DNA from: Clostridia bacterium
Lineage (GTDB): Bacteria; Bacillota; Limnochordia; DTU080; RSA5
DNA length: 64,000 nt
Assembly (NCBI GenBank): GCA_002919235.1
Contig: PKEX01000014.1
Coordinates: 22,640 to 86,639 of the forward strand
Direction of reading: 5' to 3'
Made by a program: the position numbers and the translations under genes. Positions within the stretch are counted from its first letter, which is position 1. Each line of letters opens with the position of its first letter. Below are positions 8,775 to 16,990 of the stretch, in pieces. Below the pieces are notes generated by a model. It was not told where the DNA came from. It worked only from the letters and a program-made list of their open reading frames with translations, and searched no databases.

Positions 8775-10660
8775 CCGTGCTCACCTCCCCGGGCTTCTTG
8801 TTCGGAGGAGGGCCCGCCGCTCGCGGCCGCGCCGCCCGGGGCGCCGCTGCGGTACCAGCGCGCCTGCATCTCAAACATCCGGGCGTACTCGCCGCCCTTC
8901 GCCAGCAGCTCCTCGTGGCTCCCGTTCTCGATGAGCCGCCCCGCCTCCAGCACCAGGATGCGGTCGGCGATGCGGGCCGAAGCCATCCGGTGGGAGACGA
9001 ACACCGCGGTCCTCTGCCCGGCCAGGGCGCGAAACTGCTCAAAGACTTCCAGCTCCGCCCGGGCGTCCAGCGCGGCGGTAGGCTCGTCCAGCACCAGGAT
9101 CCGGGCGTCGCGAAAGTATGCCCGGGCGATGGCCAGCTTTTGCCACTGGCCGCCGGAGAGGTCCTTCCCGCCTTCAAACGTCCGCCCCAGGGTCGTGTCG
9201 AGTCCCGAAGGGAGCTGCTCGAGGACGGCACCGGCCCCCGCCTTGTCCACCGCGTCCCGGATGGCCGGGTCGTCGTCCAGCCGCTCCACCTGGCCGAAAC
9301 CCACGTTGTCCCTGGCGGTGAGCTGGTAGCGGAGGTAGTCCTGGAAGACCGCGGCCGCCAGCCTCCGGTGGCCTTCGGGATCCAGGGTGCGAAGATCCTT
9401 CCCGTCGATGAGGATGCGCCCCCGGGTGGGCTGGTAGAGCCCGAGAAGCAGCTTGACCAGGGTGGTCTTACCCGCGCCGTTGGTGCCGATCAGCGCGACT
9501 TTTTCGCCGGGATAGATCGTGAACGAGAGATCCTTCAAGACCTCCGGCCCGCCGGGATAGGCGAAGCTCACGTTCTCGAAGTCGATCCGGCACGGCTGCC
9601 CGGCCGCCGCCGGTTCACGCCCTTCTTCGACCCGTTCGTACTCGACGAAAGCCTTGAGGTCGCTCAGGTAGAGGGACTCTTCGTAGAGGCTGCCCACCTG
9701 GCGCAGCACCGCCACCAGCTGCCCCTGAAAGCCGGTGGCCGCCTGCATCAAGGCGACGAAGCCGCCCAGGCTCACGACGCCTTCCACCGCCCGCCAGAGA
9801 AGGAGGGCCACGGCGCCCGCCAGCGACAGCACGCCCCAGGCCCTGGCCGCCCCGATGCGCAGCTGCTGGCTCCGGGCGAGGCGGAGCCGCTCGTCCCGCA
9901 GGGCCAGCGCCGCGCGGTGCCATTCGTCGATGAGAAAGCGCCCCAGCTGGTAGAGGCGGAGCTCTTTCGCCGCGTCCCGGTCCGTGAGGAGCTGCACCAG
10001 GTAGTCGACGCGCCGCTGGGCCGGCGTCTGGCGGCGGCGCAGGGCGTACTGCTCTTCCCCGCGGCGCAGGTGGGTGAGAAGGCTGGGCGCCGCGCCCGCC
10101 GCCAGGACCAGCGGCAGCGCGGCGTGGGCCTGCACCAGGAGGACGAGGAAGCTCACCAGATGGACCAGAGTCTGCGCGGCCGACAGGGCGCTCTCAAAGA
10201 TGAAGAACGAGCGCCACGTGGCCGCCTGCCGGGCCCGCTGGAGCCGGTCGTGAAACGCGGGAAGCTCAAACTCCTCCAGGGGCACTTTCCCCGACTTCTC
10301 GATGACCAGGTGCTGGAGCCGGAGCCCGGCCCGCTCCCGCAGCAGCGCCCGGGCGGTCTGCCGCTCGGACTCCAGCAGGGCCTGGAAGGCCGAGACCCCA
10401 GCCAGCGCCGCGATCCACACCGCCATGTCCCGCACGCCGCCGGCGCCTCCTGCCATCCCCGCCACCGTGTCGAGCAGGCGCTGCGTGATCAGGAGCTGGA
10501 CTGCGGGAATCAACCCTTGGACGGCCGTAGCCGCCACGTTGATCGCGACCGCCAGCGGCCGCTCCCGCCAGAGCAGCCCGAAAAACCACCAGAGCATGCG
10601 GGCCGCCCCGGAGCGGCGCAGGTCTTGTCCTTGAAGGGCCTTGACGCCCGTCACTCTCAT
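8771..10660 (-). CDS. ABC transporter, fused permease/ATPase half (exporter subunit A)
   Basis: First gene of the exporter pair, 629 aa. The membrane domain (about 20-320) precedes a nucleotide-binding domain with GTNGAGKTT, LSGGQWQ and ILVLDEPTAALD. Signature and Walker motifs are intact, as in its partner, so both ATP sites could be hydrolytic. The ATG at 10660 has only a weak G-rich SD (GGCAGGGG), and a later methionine (residue 22) is possible. It overlaps its partner by four bases. Confidence 0.9.
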   Translation of the reverse strand: MRVTGVKALQGQDLRRSGAARMLWWFFGLLWRERPLAVAINVAATAVQGLIPAVQLLITQRLLDTVAGMAGGAGGVRDMAVWIAALAGVSAFQALLESERQTARALLRERAGLRLQHLVIEKSGKVPLEEFELPAFHDRLQRARQAATWRSFFIFESALSAAQTLVHLVSFLVLLVQAHAALPLVLAAGAAPSLLTHLRRGEEQYALRRRQTPAQRRVDYLVQLLTDRDAAKELRLYQLGRFLIDEWHRAALALRDERLRLARSQQLRIGAARAWGVLSLAGAVALLLWRAVEGVVSLGGFVALMQAATGFQGQLVAVLRQVGSLYEESLYLSDLKAFVEYERVEEGREPAAAGQPCRIDFENVSFAYPGGPEVLKDLSFTIYPGEKVALIGTNGAGKTTLVKLLLGLYQPTRGRILIDGKDLRTLDPEGHRRLAAAVFQDYLRYQLTARDNVGFGQVERLDDDPAIRDAVDKAGAGAVLEQLPSGLDTTLGRTFEGGKDLSGGQWQKLAIARAYFRDARILVLDEPTAALDARAELEVFEQFRALAGQRTAVFVSHRMASARIADRILVLEAGRLIENGSHEELLAKGGEYARMFEMQARWYRSGAPGGAAASGGPSSEQEARGGEHG

Positions 10661-10790
10661 CCCCTGCCTTGCCGTCGTGCAGAGGCTGCTGGGTCCCTCG
10701 CACGCAAGGTAATGGTATACGCCGTCCGGCCTGTTCCGTCCTGGCCCCGGCCCGCCCGCTGAGCCCGCCCGCCAAGAATCGTCGGGAGTT

Positions 10791-10849
10791 CGTCACAAAA
10801 TCGTCACAATCCCGTGGCATACTTCAAAGGTACACATCAAAGGTACACA
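10791..10849 (+). promoter_or_regulatory. paired direct repeats upstream of the YceI gene
   Basis: Two copies of CGTCACAA (10791-10798 and 10802-10809) are spaced 11 bp start to start, about one helical turn. They are followed by a perfect tandem 13-mer TCAAAGGTACACA (10824-10836 and 10837-10849) ending 13 bp before the SD of the YceI gene. The first pair sits upstream of a CATACT element that could be a -10 box. An activator or repressor site is likely; the factor is unknown. Confidence 0.45.
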
Positions 10850-10873
10850 TCTCGGTGAGTCAAGGAGGCTGCC

Positions 10874-11575
10874 ATGAAGAGGAGCCAGATCGCCGTCATC
10901 GCCGTCCTCGCCCTGGCCATCGCCGGGACGGCGGCTTGGTTTTTCAGCCAGCCCAACCGGGCGGCGTCGGACCCTGCGCCCGCGGCGCCGCAGGGCAGCG
11001 CGCCGCCGCTGGCCGGCGCGCCCCGGGCCGCCGGCGTCACGACGCTGGCGGTGGACGCGTCCAGCAGCCAAGCCCGCTACCGGGTGCGCGAGCAGCTGGC
11101 CAGCGTCAGCTTCCCCATCGACGCCGTGGGCACCACCCGGGACATCAGCGGCGTGGTCGCGTTCGCCGAGGACGGACGGGTCCTTGCCGACCGGTCGTCG
11201 ATCACGGTCAACGTGACCCGGCTTCAGAGCGACCAGGCCCGGCGCGACAACTTCATCCGCACCAACACCCTGGAGACGCAGCGGTATCCCGAAGTGCACT
11301 TCATCCCCACTGAAGTGCGGGGGCTTCCCATGCCGCTGCCTGCGGAAGGGGAAGTGCCCATCACCATCGCCGGGGAGCTCACCATCAAGAACGTGACGCG
11401 CCCGGTGCAGTGGACCGGGACGGCCACCTTTACGCCCGAAGGCATGACCGTGTCAGCCAACACCGTCATCACCTTCGAGGAGTTTCAAATCGCAAAGCCC
11501 CGCGTCGCGCTGGTCCTCAGCGTCGCGGACGAAATCCGGCTGGAAGTGGACGCCCATTTTCGAAAGCAGTCGTGA
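10874..11575 (+). CDS. YceI family protein, membrane-anchored or secreted
   Basis: A 233-aa protein with an N-terminal hydrophobic segment (IAVIAVLALAIAGTAAWFF), a proline/alanine linker to about residue 55, and a YceI lipocalin-like domain (VDASSSQARYRVREQL ... DISGVVAF ... LTIKNVTRPVQW). YceI domains bind polyisoprenoids or other amphiphiles in the periplasm or extracellularly. ATG at 10874 follows a consensus AAGGAGG (10862-10868). No signal-peptidase II cysteine is visible, so a signal anchor is the simplest reading. Confidence 0.85.
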   Translation: MKRSQIAVIAVLALAIAGTAAWFFSQPNRAASDPAPAAPQGSAPPLAGAPRAAGVTTLAVDASSSQARYRVREQLASVSFPIDAVGTTRDISGVVAFAEDGRVLADRSSITVNVTRLQSDQARRDNFIRTNTLETQRYPEVHFIPTEVRGLPMPLPAEGEVPITIAGELTIKNVTRPVQWTGTATFTPEGMTVSANTVITFEEFQIAKPRVALVLSVADEIRLEVDAHFRKQS

Positions 11576-11608
11576 CCGGCGGTGATCCCGTGAGCGGCAG
11601 CAGGGATT

Positions 11609-11651
11609 TTCTCCGACCATGTTGACTAATCTTATCGGAGAATGTTAGTAT
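11609..11651 (+). promoter_or_regulatory. promoter and inverted repeat upstream of the sulfurtransferase gene
   Basis: TTGACT (11622-11627) and TAGTAT (11646-11651) with an 18-bp spacer make a reasonable sigma-A promoter. A perfect 8-bp inverted repeat, TTCTCCGA (11609-11616) and TCGGAGAA (11635-11642), brackets the -35 box, and ACTAA/TTAGT form a second imperfect dyad. The layout suggests repressor control, possibly by a sulfur- or redox-responsive regulator; that identity is inference. The same dyad could weakly terminate the YceI transcript. Confidence 0.5.
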
Positions 11652-11689
11652 TTCTTCAAACCCTGTTGCCGCTCACGAGGAGGATCACC

Positions 11690-12550
11690 ATGTCCGAGTA
11701 TCCCGAGTATGCCAATCCGAACGCTCTGGTCAGCACGGAATGGGTGAGCCAGCGGCTGGCGGACTCCAGCGTGAAGCTGGTGGAGGTGGACGTCGACACT
11801 AGCGCCTACTACGAGGAGGGCCACATCCAAGGAGCCGTCGCCTGGAACTGGAACACGGATCTTCAGGATCCCGTGAGGCGGGACATCCTCAGCCGGGAGC
11901 AGATGCAGGAGCTCCTGCGGCGGTCGGGGATCCGAAACGACGACACCATCGTGCTCTACGGCGACAACAACAACTGGTTCGCCGCCTACGCCTACTGGCA
12001 GCTCAAGCTTTACGGCCACAAGGACGTGCGGCTGATGAACGGCGGCCGGAAGAAATGGATCGCCGAGGGCCGGCCGCTGGTCCAAGAGGTGCCGCAGCCC
12101 GAGCCTTCGGACTACGTGGTGCAGGAGGTCCACCCCGAGCTCAGGGCCCTGCAGCCCTTCGTCCTGGAGAGCATCGGCAAGCGGCCCCTGGTGGACGTCC
12201 GCTCGCCGCAGGAGTACAACGGCGAGATCCTGGCCCCGCCGGGGATGAGCGAGACCGCCCAGCGGGCGGGTCACATCCCCACGGCCATCAACGTCCCGTG
12301 GTCGAAGACCGTCAACGAAGACGGCACCTTCAAGAGCCGGGACGAGCTGGCGCGCCTTTACCAGGAGGCGGGCCTGTCGCCCGATGCCGAGTCCATCATC
12401 ACATACTGCCGCATCGGGGAGCGCTCCTCCCACACCTGGTTCGTGCTGAAGGAGCTCCTGGGCTACCCCGACGTGCGCAACTACGACGGCTCCTGGACCG
12501 AGTGGGGCAGCATGGTAGGCACGCCCATCGAGAACCCGGCAGCGTCGTGA
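11690..12550 (+). CDS. thiosulfate sulfurtransferase with two rhodanese domains
   Basis: A 286-aa cytoplasmic tandem rhodanese that moves sulfane sulfur from thiosulfate or a persulfide to a thiophilic acceptor. The N-terminal inactive domain (about 12-135, ending in NGGRKKW) is followed by the catalytic domain with VDVRSPQEY and the active loop C240-RIGERSS, which matches the CysA/SseA-type thiosulfate sulfurtransferases. ATG at 11690 has GAGGAGG at 11677-11683; a longer reading from 11642 lacks an SD. It has its own promoter. Confidence 0.9.
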   Translation: MSEYPEYANPNALVSTEWVSQRLADSSVKLVEVDVDTSAYYEEGHIQGAVAWNWNTDLQDPVRRDILSREQMQELLRRSGIRNDDTIVLYGDNNNWFAAYAYWQLKLYGHKDVRLMNGGRKKWIAEGRPLVQEVPQPEPSDYVVQEVHPELRALQPFVLESIGKRPLVDVRSPQEYNGEILAPPGMSETAQRAGHIPTAINVPWSKTVNEDGTFKSRDELARLYQEAGLSPDAESIITYCRIGERSSHTWFVLKELLGYPDVRNYDGSWTEWGSMVGTPIENPAAS

Positions 12551-12622
12551 CCGGGGGCCGGCGAAGCCCCGGGAGCGGAGCGGCGAGTGGGCGAGAGCGG
12601 TGTGCGGAAGGTGACAGCGGCC

Positions 12623-13012
12623 ATGAGCGAGCTTGCCTCCCTTTACGTGCAGGCTGCCTTTGAAGCCAAAGAGGCCGGGGACCTCCCCCTCTTCTTCTCC
12701 ATGGACGTGCTCCAGCGGTACGCGCAAGACGGCGTGCGCCTCATGCGGAGCCACAACGCCGGGCGGCTGCAGTCCAAGGAAGGCTGGCGCCTCGACTTCG
12801 GCATCGTGGACGAGGCGAGGCTCATCCACGCCCCTGCCCGCGAGGTCTTCCGCCTTCCCAAGGCCGAGCGGCTGCACTTTGCGGCGCACCTTCACCTGCC
12901 GCCGCTAAACGAGCGGTTCCTGCGCCTTCAGATGGGCGGCGGCGCCTGCGTGGACGACGGCGAGACCCAGCCCTGGGACGGCACGCCCCGGGCCGCCGTC
13001 TCCCGGGATTGA
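12623..13012 (+). CDS. hypothetical protein, 129 aa
   Basis: I do not recognise the family. ATG at 12623 has GGAAGGTG nine bases upstream; a GTG at 12587 would add 12 residues. The product is soluble, acidic to neutral, begins with a helical stretch (LASLYVQAAFEAKEAGDLPLF) and has a histidine-rich patch (RLHFAAHLHLPP), with no signal peptide or membrane helix. It lies 72 nt after the sulfurtransferase, with which it may be co-transcribed, and is closed by a strong terminator. SD, codon use and terminator support a real gene. Confidence 0.6.
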   Translation: MSELASLYVQAAFEAKEAGDLPLFFSMDVLQRYAQDGVRLMRSHNAGRLQSKEGWRLDFGIVDEARLIHAPAREVFRLPKAERLHFAAHLHLPPLNERFLRLQMGGGACVDDGETQPWDGTPRAAVSRD

Positions 13013-13032
13013 CGGCACGGACGAAAAAAAAA

Positions 13033-13069
13033 AGCGGCGGGACATCTCCGTCCCGCCGCTCGTTTTTTT
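13033..13069. terminator. bidirectional terminator between convergent genes
   Basis: GCGGCGGGAC (13034-13043) pairs perfectly with GTCCCGCCGC (13050-13059) around a six-base loop. It has a ten-A run before and a seven-T run after, so it ends both the plus-strand unit and the minus-strand xylanase operon. Confidence 0.9.
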
Positions 13070-13113
13070 GGAACCGCTGGCTCCGGCGACCGGGCCGGGC
13101 CGTGCCGGGCCGC

Positions 13114-14016
13114 TCAGCACTTTTTCCGGCGGAAGCGGTCTCTATACTGGGGAACCCGCAGGTACCTGAAGGTTCGCAGGTCCAGCAGGTCCTCCACCAC
13201 CTCCAGCACGGGGGTCTGCTGGTCGAGGCCGGCTCGGGCCTCCGCCGGCAGGCTGGCCGGCGCAAAGGCGCCGCCCAGCATCCCCGCGACGGCGGCCAGG
13301 CACCGCCCGCCGCCGTCGAGCCCGGCCGCGGCGGCGATGGCCTTCGCCGCGTCCTGGCTCAGGTACGCGAGGCCCAAGGCCTCCGCGGCCAGCTGGTGCA
13401 CGGCCAGCTTCTCCGTCTTGAGCGCCCCCGCCGCGCCCGCGCCGCCCGCAGGACGCCCTCCGGCGGCTGCGCCTTCCGGCCGGAAACGGCTGCGGGCTCC
13501 GGCGTAGATCTCGTCGAAGACCGCCCGGATCGCTGCCGTCACCGAGGGACCCTTGACGGCCCCGAACGCCTCCGCCCGCTGGGCGATGAAGAGGCTCTGC
13601 GCCAGCGCGCCCTCCATGGCCCAGCCGTCCAGGAGGCCGGAGAGAAACCCGGCGATCGCGGCCGCGCTCGCGATGGCGTCCGACGCGTCCGCGAAGGGCT
13701 GCACCAAGCTCACCGCATCGTCCACCACGCCGTTGTGGTCCTGCGGCCGCCGGGCAAGGCCGACCGCCGCCCCGGCCCCGGCCACTCGCTGGGCGAGGTC
13801 GAGGCCCGCCGGGGGCTCAGGAAAGGGCGGGGCGCTGCCGGGGGTGATCACGTCTGCGCTGGGCGGGCGTCCCCCGCGCCGCTCGATCAGCCACGTGCCC
13901 AGCGCCAGGGTCCATTCCAAGAGGCCGCCGCTTTCGGGGCGGCCGTCGCCCGCGTGCAGGGCCTCCAGCGCGCCAAACGCCCTTTGAAAGAGAAGCGACA
14001 CTCTGCAATCCCCCAT
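13114..14016 (-). CDS. ADP-ribosylglycohydrolase-fold protein, probably catalytically inactive
   Basis: A 300-aa all-alpha protein whose layout follows the DraG/ADP-ribosylglycohydrolase family: FGALEALHAGDG at the N terminus (family: GALLGLAxGDALG), a central VVDDAV, SDAIASAAAIAGFLSG, and AGLDGGGRCLAAVAGMLGGAF (family: GGDTDTxAAIAGxxAGA). The metal-binding Asp-Thr-Asp is replaced by DGGG, and the usual TDDT is not evident, so hydrolase activity is doubtful. The ATG at 14016 immediately follows the xylanase stop (TAA-ATG); a GTG at 14001 with GGGGGA upstream is an alternative start. Coupling to a cytoplasmic xylanase suggests a role in sugar metabolism or regulation, which is inference. Confidence 0.6.
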   Translation of the reverse strand: MGDCRVSLLFQRAFGALEALHAGDGRPESGGLLEWTLALGTWLIERRGGRPPSADVITPGSAPPFPEPPAGLDLAQRVAGAGAAVGLARRPQDHNGVVDDAVSLVQPFADASDAIASAAAIAGFLSGLLDGWAMEGALAQSLFIAQRAEAFGAVKGPSVTAAIRAVFDEIYAGARSRFRPEGAAAGGRPAGGAGAAGALKTEKLAVHQLAAEALGLAYLSQDAAKAIAAAAGLDGGGRCLAAVAGMLGGAFAPASLPAEARAGLDQQTPVLEVVEDLLDLRTFRYLRVPQYRDRFRRKKC

Positions 14017-15015
14017 TTACGGGGCATAACCGTCCGGATCGAGAACCGCCCAGAAGGCCGGTTTGGGCTGACCTTCGCGGTCCCAAAGGAGCGGGTGGTC
14101 CGTCCTGCCCACCACCGGGAAGTTGTTCTTCCAGCTGGTAAAGTCGGTGATGCCCCAGAAGGTCACCCGGTCGATCACCTGGTTGTACTCGCGGAACAGC
14201 CGGAACAGCTCCGCGTACCGCTGGGCCTGCTTCCGGCTGACGTCTTCGGGCAGGCCGCCGGCGTAGAGGTTGCGCCGCTCGGACCACGGGTAGACGCTGA
14301 GATCCAGCTCGGTGATCATCACCTTGACGCCCAGGGCGGCGAAGTCCTCAATGGCCTGCCTCACGTCGGCGATCGACGGGTTTTCGATGTCGAAGTGGCC
14401 TTGGATCCCGACCCCGTCGATCCGGATCCCCTTGTCCTGGAGACGCCGGACCAGGTCGAGCGCGCCCCGGCGCTTCTTGGGGTCGGCCAACCCGTAATCA
14501 TTATAATAGAGCTCTACGTCAGGGCAAGCCTGCGCCGCCCACTCAAAGGCCCGCTCGATAAACTCGAAGCCGGTAATCTGGAACCACGGGCTCTGCCGCA
14601 TCTGGCCGTCGTCCGCGACGGCTTCGTTCACCACGTCCCAACCCTTGATGCGGCTGCCGTAGCGGCTCACCACCGTGTCGATGTGCTCTTTCATCCGGGC
14701 CAGCAGCGTGTCGCGGTCCACGGGGTTGCCGCCCTCGTCCTGGAACACCCACGCCGGCGTCTGGTTGTGCCACACCAGGGTATGCCCGATCACCTTCATG
14801 CCGCGCTTCTCCGCGTCCTCGATGAGCTGGTCGACGACGGCGAAGTGGTAGACGCCGGGCTGCGGGTGGACCCGCTCCCACTTGGCGGCGTTCTCGGGGG
14901 TCACCACGTTGAAGTGCCGGATCAGATGCTCGTACTGGGGGAGCATCCGGTCCTGGGCAAAGCCGATCAAAAAGTCGTTCGCGTACACATCCTTGAGCAG
15001 TCTGACGTCGTCCAT
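14017..15015 (-). CDS. intracellular endo-1,4-beta-xylanase, GH10
   Basis: A 332-aa GH10 (alpha/beta)8 barrel with no signal peptide, hence a cytoplasmic enzyme likely acting on imported xylo-oligosaccharides. Catalytic acid/base is E131 in GWDVVNEAV and the nucleophile is E236 in MITELDLS; HTLVWHNQTP and the YNDYG segment are also family signatures. Length matches single-domain GH10 enzymes. A GGGAGGAG SD precedes the ATG. It is followed without a gap by the ADP-ribosylglycohydrolase-like gene. A second, secreted GH10 lies at 24.4-25.7 kb. Confidence 0.93.
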   Translation of the reverse strand: MDDVRLLKDVYANDFLIGFAQDRMLPQYEHLIRHFNVVTPENAAKWERVHPQPGVYHFAVVDQLIEDAEKRGMKVIGHTLVWHNQTPAWVFQDEGGNPVDRDTLLARMKEHIDTVVSRYGSRIKGWDVVNEAVADDGQMRQSPWFQITGFEFIERAFEWAAQACPDVELYYNDYGLADPKKRRGALDLVRRLQDKGIRIDGVGIQGHFDIENPSIADVRQAIEDFAALGVKVMITELDLSVYPWSERRNLYAGGLPEDVSRKQAQRYAELFRLFREYNQVIDRVTFWGITDFTSWKNNFPVVGRTDHPLLWDREGQPKPAFWAVLDPDGYAP

Positions 15016-15120
15016 GAAGCTCCTCCCCCGTCAGGTCATGATCTTTCTTACTCCTTCGACGGGGAAGGTCGTTTCTCATGCCGGGTCCATGCAGAAAGTC
15101 GCCCCCGCTCCCCGCGCGCG

Positions 15121-15151
15121 AAAAAAGGCCCGGGCCAAGCGGGCCCGGGCC
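15121..15151 (-). terminator. terminator of the 70-aa gene
   Basis: On the minus strand GGCCCGGGCC forms a 10-bp stem around a five-base loop, followed by six T residues (plus-strand A run at 15121-15126). It lies ten bases past the stop of the small gene. Confidence 0.8.
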
Positions 15152-15160
15152 GGCGTGAGG

Positions 15161-15373
15161 TCATCCTTCCTGCCGGCGGTTTTCACGCTGCCGCTGCGGC
15201 TGTGAGGGCCGCTGCCGCTGCTCCCGGGGAAGATCGATCCCGATCTCCTCGGCCGCCTCGATCAGCGCGTCCTCCGCCTGCTGGTCCTGCTGCCTGTCCA
15301 CGCCAGCGGGACGGGCTCGCTGCACGTGAGCCTTCTGCTGGCGCTGCCGCTCTTGCTGCCTGCGAACAGGCAT
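15161..15373 (-). CDS. small Gln/Arg-rich protein, 70 aa
   Basis: A short gene of unknown function hidden inside a longer open frame. The ATG at 15373 is preceded by GAGGAGGGA at good spacing, and the stop is followed by a clean terminator. The product is strongly charged and rich in Gln and Arg (RRQQERQRQQK at the start, QRQRENRRQEG at the end) with an ordinary helical middle, DALIEAAEEIGIDLP. The composition suggests a disordered nucleic-acid-binding or spore-type protein, but no family is recognised. It appears monocistronic. Confidence 0.65.
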   Translation of the reverse strand: MPVRRQQERQRQQKAHVQRARPAGVDRQQDQQAEDALIEAAEEIGIDLPREQRQRPSQPQRQRENRRQEG

Positions 15374-15562
15374 CGCGTCCCTCCTCTCGGATGACCTACA
15401 GGCATAAGCGTGCCCCGCACGGGTCGCTTTCCCCCATCCAGTGTAAGGCGGTGCGGCCAGCCTCGCCCGCGACCCCGCGGGCACCCGCAGCCGGGAGGAG
15501 TTGCCCGGCCCAGCGAGAAAGACGGTAAGCCGACGTGTCAAACCCCTTCGGAGGCGGAGCCC

Positions 15563-16897
15563 TTGTCGCGCCACGGGATGTTCCCCCTCTACGCCGCCGC
15601 GGCCGCCAGGACCGCGTGCGAGTCGCTGGTCTTTGCGTACCTTCCCATCGCCTTGTACTGGCGCACCGGTGAGCAGGCGCTCCCGGCCATCGCCCTGATC
15701 ACTGCCGCTCCCGCGGTGGTCCGCTTCTTCGCCGCGCAAGGCTGGGGCGTGGCCATCGATCGGACCCGCCGCCAAAAGCCCTTCATCGTGGCGGGCCTCG
15801 CCGCGCACGCCGTCCTCCTGGCCCTGCTGGCCGCCGCGGAAGACGTGGGGCGGGCCGTCCTCCTGGTCTCCGCCGGGGCGGCGGTCTATTCCGCCGTCTC
15901 GCCGGCCGCCCGCACCGCGGCCACGCTTGCGGACGAACGGGCATCCGGCGGCCGTGCGCCGCTGCGGATCCTCCCCGGGCTCCTCAAAGCGGAGTCAGTG
16001 GGCTGGTTGATCGGCGGCATGCTCCCCGGGTACCTGCTGGATCACACGGCGCTCGAGATGCCGAGCCTGCTCCGGGGCGCCGGCGTCCTCGCGAGCCTCA
16101 CCGCGCTGGCAGCCATCATCTGGCTGCGGGACGCCGCGATGGATCCGGCGAGGCCCGGGCACGCTAAAGAAGGCGCGGCCGCCCCCGATCCCGCGCCGGC
16201 GCCCGCCCCGCCTCGCCTGGAACAGCCCGCAGCCGCCGCGAAAGACGGCCTGCTCACCCTCTACCGCCGCCCCGAGTTTGCCGGGCTGCTGCTCGCGCTG
16301 TTCTTCATCTTTTTTGCGCGGGAAGCGTTCTTTACCGTCTACGGCATCTACCTCACCGAGCTGGGCGGTAGCACCACGCTCTACGGGGCCTCCATCTCCA
16401 TCGCCACCCTGCTTGGCATCGGCCTTTACGACGCTGCGGCCCGCCTTGTCCGCCGCTGGGGCGACGTGCGGCTGGTGCGGGTCACCGGCGCCGTGTACGT
16501 GCTGGGCTACGGCGTCACCGTCCTGTGGCCCAACCCTTGGGTGCTGGCCGCCTATTTTTCGCTGCCCCTGTTCCCCTTTCTCACGATGGCTTCGGCCGCC
16601 GCCGCGGCCGCGCGGAGCGAGGCCAGGGAGAGAGGCCGCAGCCTCGGCATCTTGGAAGCGGTCGACCTCCTGGCGGTGGCCCTGGGATCGACCTCGGCGG
16701 GCAGCGCCGCCGCCCGCTGGGGGCTGGCCTCGGTGCCCGTGCTGGCTCTTTCGGTGGGCAGCGCCGGGCTGTTGCTCTCGTCGCGGCTGCGCCGGTGGAC
16801 CGGCGCCCGGAGGAACGCGGCCCTCACCCGCGGCGCCCCGGATGGAGGAGCGCAGGCGCAGGCAGGCCATTGGCAAGGAATGTCAAAGAATAGCTGA
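15563..16897 (+). CDS. MFS transporter
   Basis: A 444-aa major facilitator with about 12 hydrophobic segments in two halves split by a proline/alanine-rich charged loop (around residues 200-225). The A-like loop after TM2 reads GVAIDRTRRQKP (family: GxLaDrxGrrkp). I placed the start at TTG 15563 because GGAGGCGGAG lies just upstream; ATG 15578 is five codons later and lacks an SD. Substrate is unknown; sugar efflux or drug export are both possible. Confidence 0.8.
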   Translation: MSRHGMFPLYAAAAARTACESLVFAYLPIALYWRTGEQALPAIALITAAPAVVRFFAAQGWGVAIDRTRRQKPFIVAGLAAHAVLLALLAAAEDVGRAVLLVSAGAAVYSAVSPAARTAATLADERASGGRAPLRILPGLLKAESVGWLIGGMLPGYLLDHTALEMPSLLRGAGVLASLTALAAIIWLRDAAMDPARPGHAKEGAAAPDPAPAPAPPRLEQPAAAAKDGLLTLYRRPEFAGLLLALFFIFFAREAFFTVYGIYLTELGGSTTLYGASISIATLLGIGLYDAAARLVRRWGDVRLVRVTGAVYVLGYGVTVLWPNPWVLAAYFSLPLFPFLTMASAAAAAARSEARERGRSLGILEAVDLLAVALGSTSAGSAAARWGLASVPVLALSVGSAGLLLSSRLRRWTGARRNAALTRGAPDGGAQAQAGHWQGMSKNS

Positions 16898-16916
16898 AAG
16901 GGTTCCTATAGAGTCA

Positions 16917-16939
16917 ATCTTTCATTGTCGATGAAAGAT
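16917..16939. promoter_or_regulatory. 9-bp palindrome upstream of the chemoreceptor gene
   Basis: ATCTTTCAT and ATGAAAGAT form a perfect dyad around TGTCG, about 50 bp before the chemoreceptor start and in an AT-richer stretch. There is no T run, so an operator is more likely than a terminator. Confidence 0.45.
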
Positions 16940-16990
16940 ACGACGACATGTTCCTGCGTCCGGTGAGTCCGCGTCAAGGGGGGGCTAGCA

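Noticed and set aside
8438..10762. Very long plus-strand open frame opposite the ABC exporter genes
   Set aside because: It is the antisense shadow of two well-conserved ABC genes; its sequence is low-complexity Arg/Pro/Gly with no SD and no recognisable domain. The same applies to long antisense frames at 1768-2721, 22490-24499 and 58595-60475.
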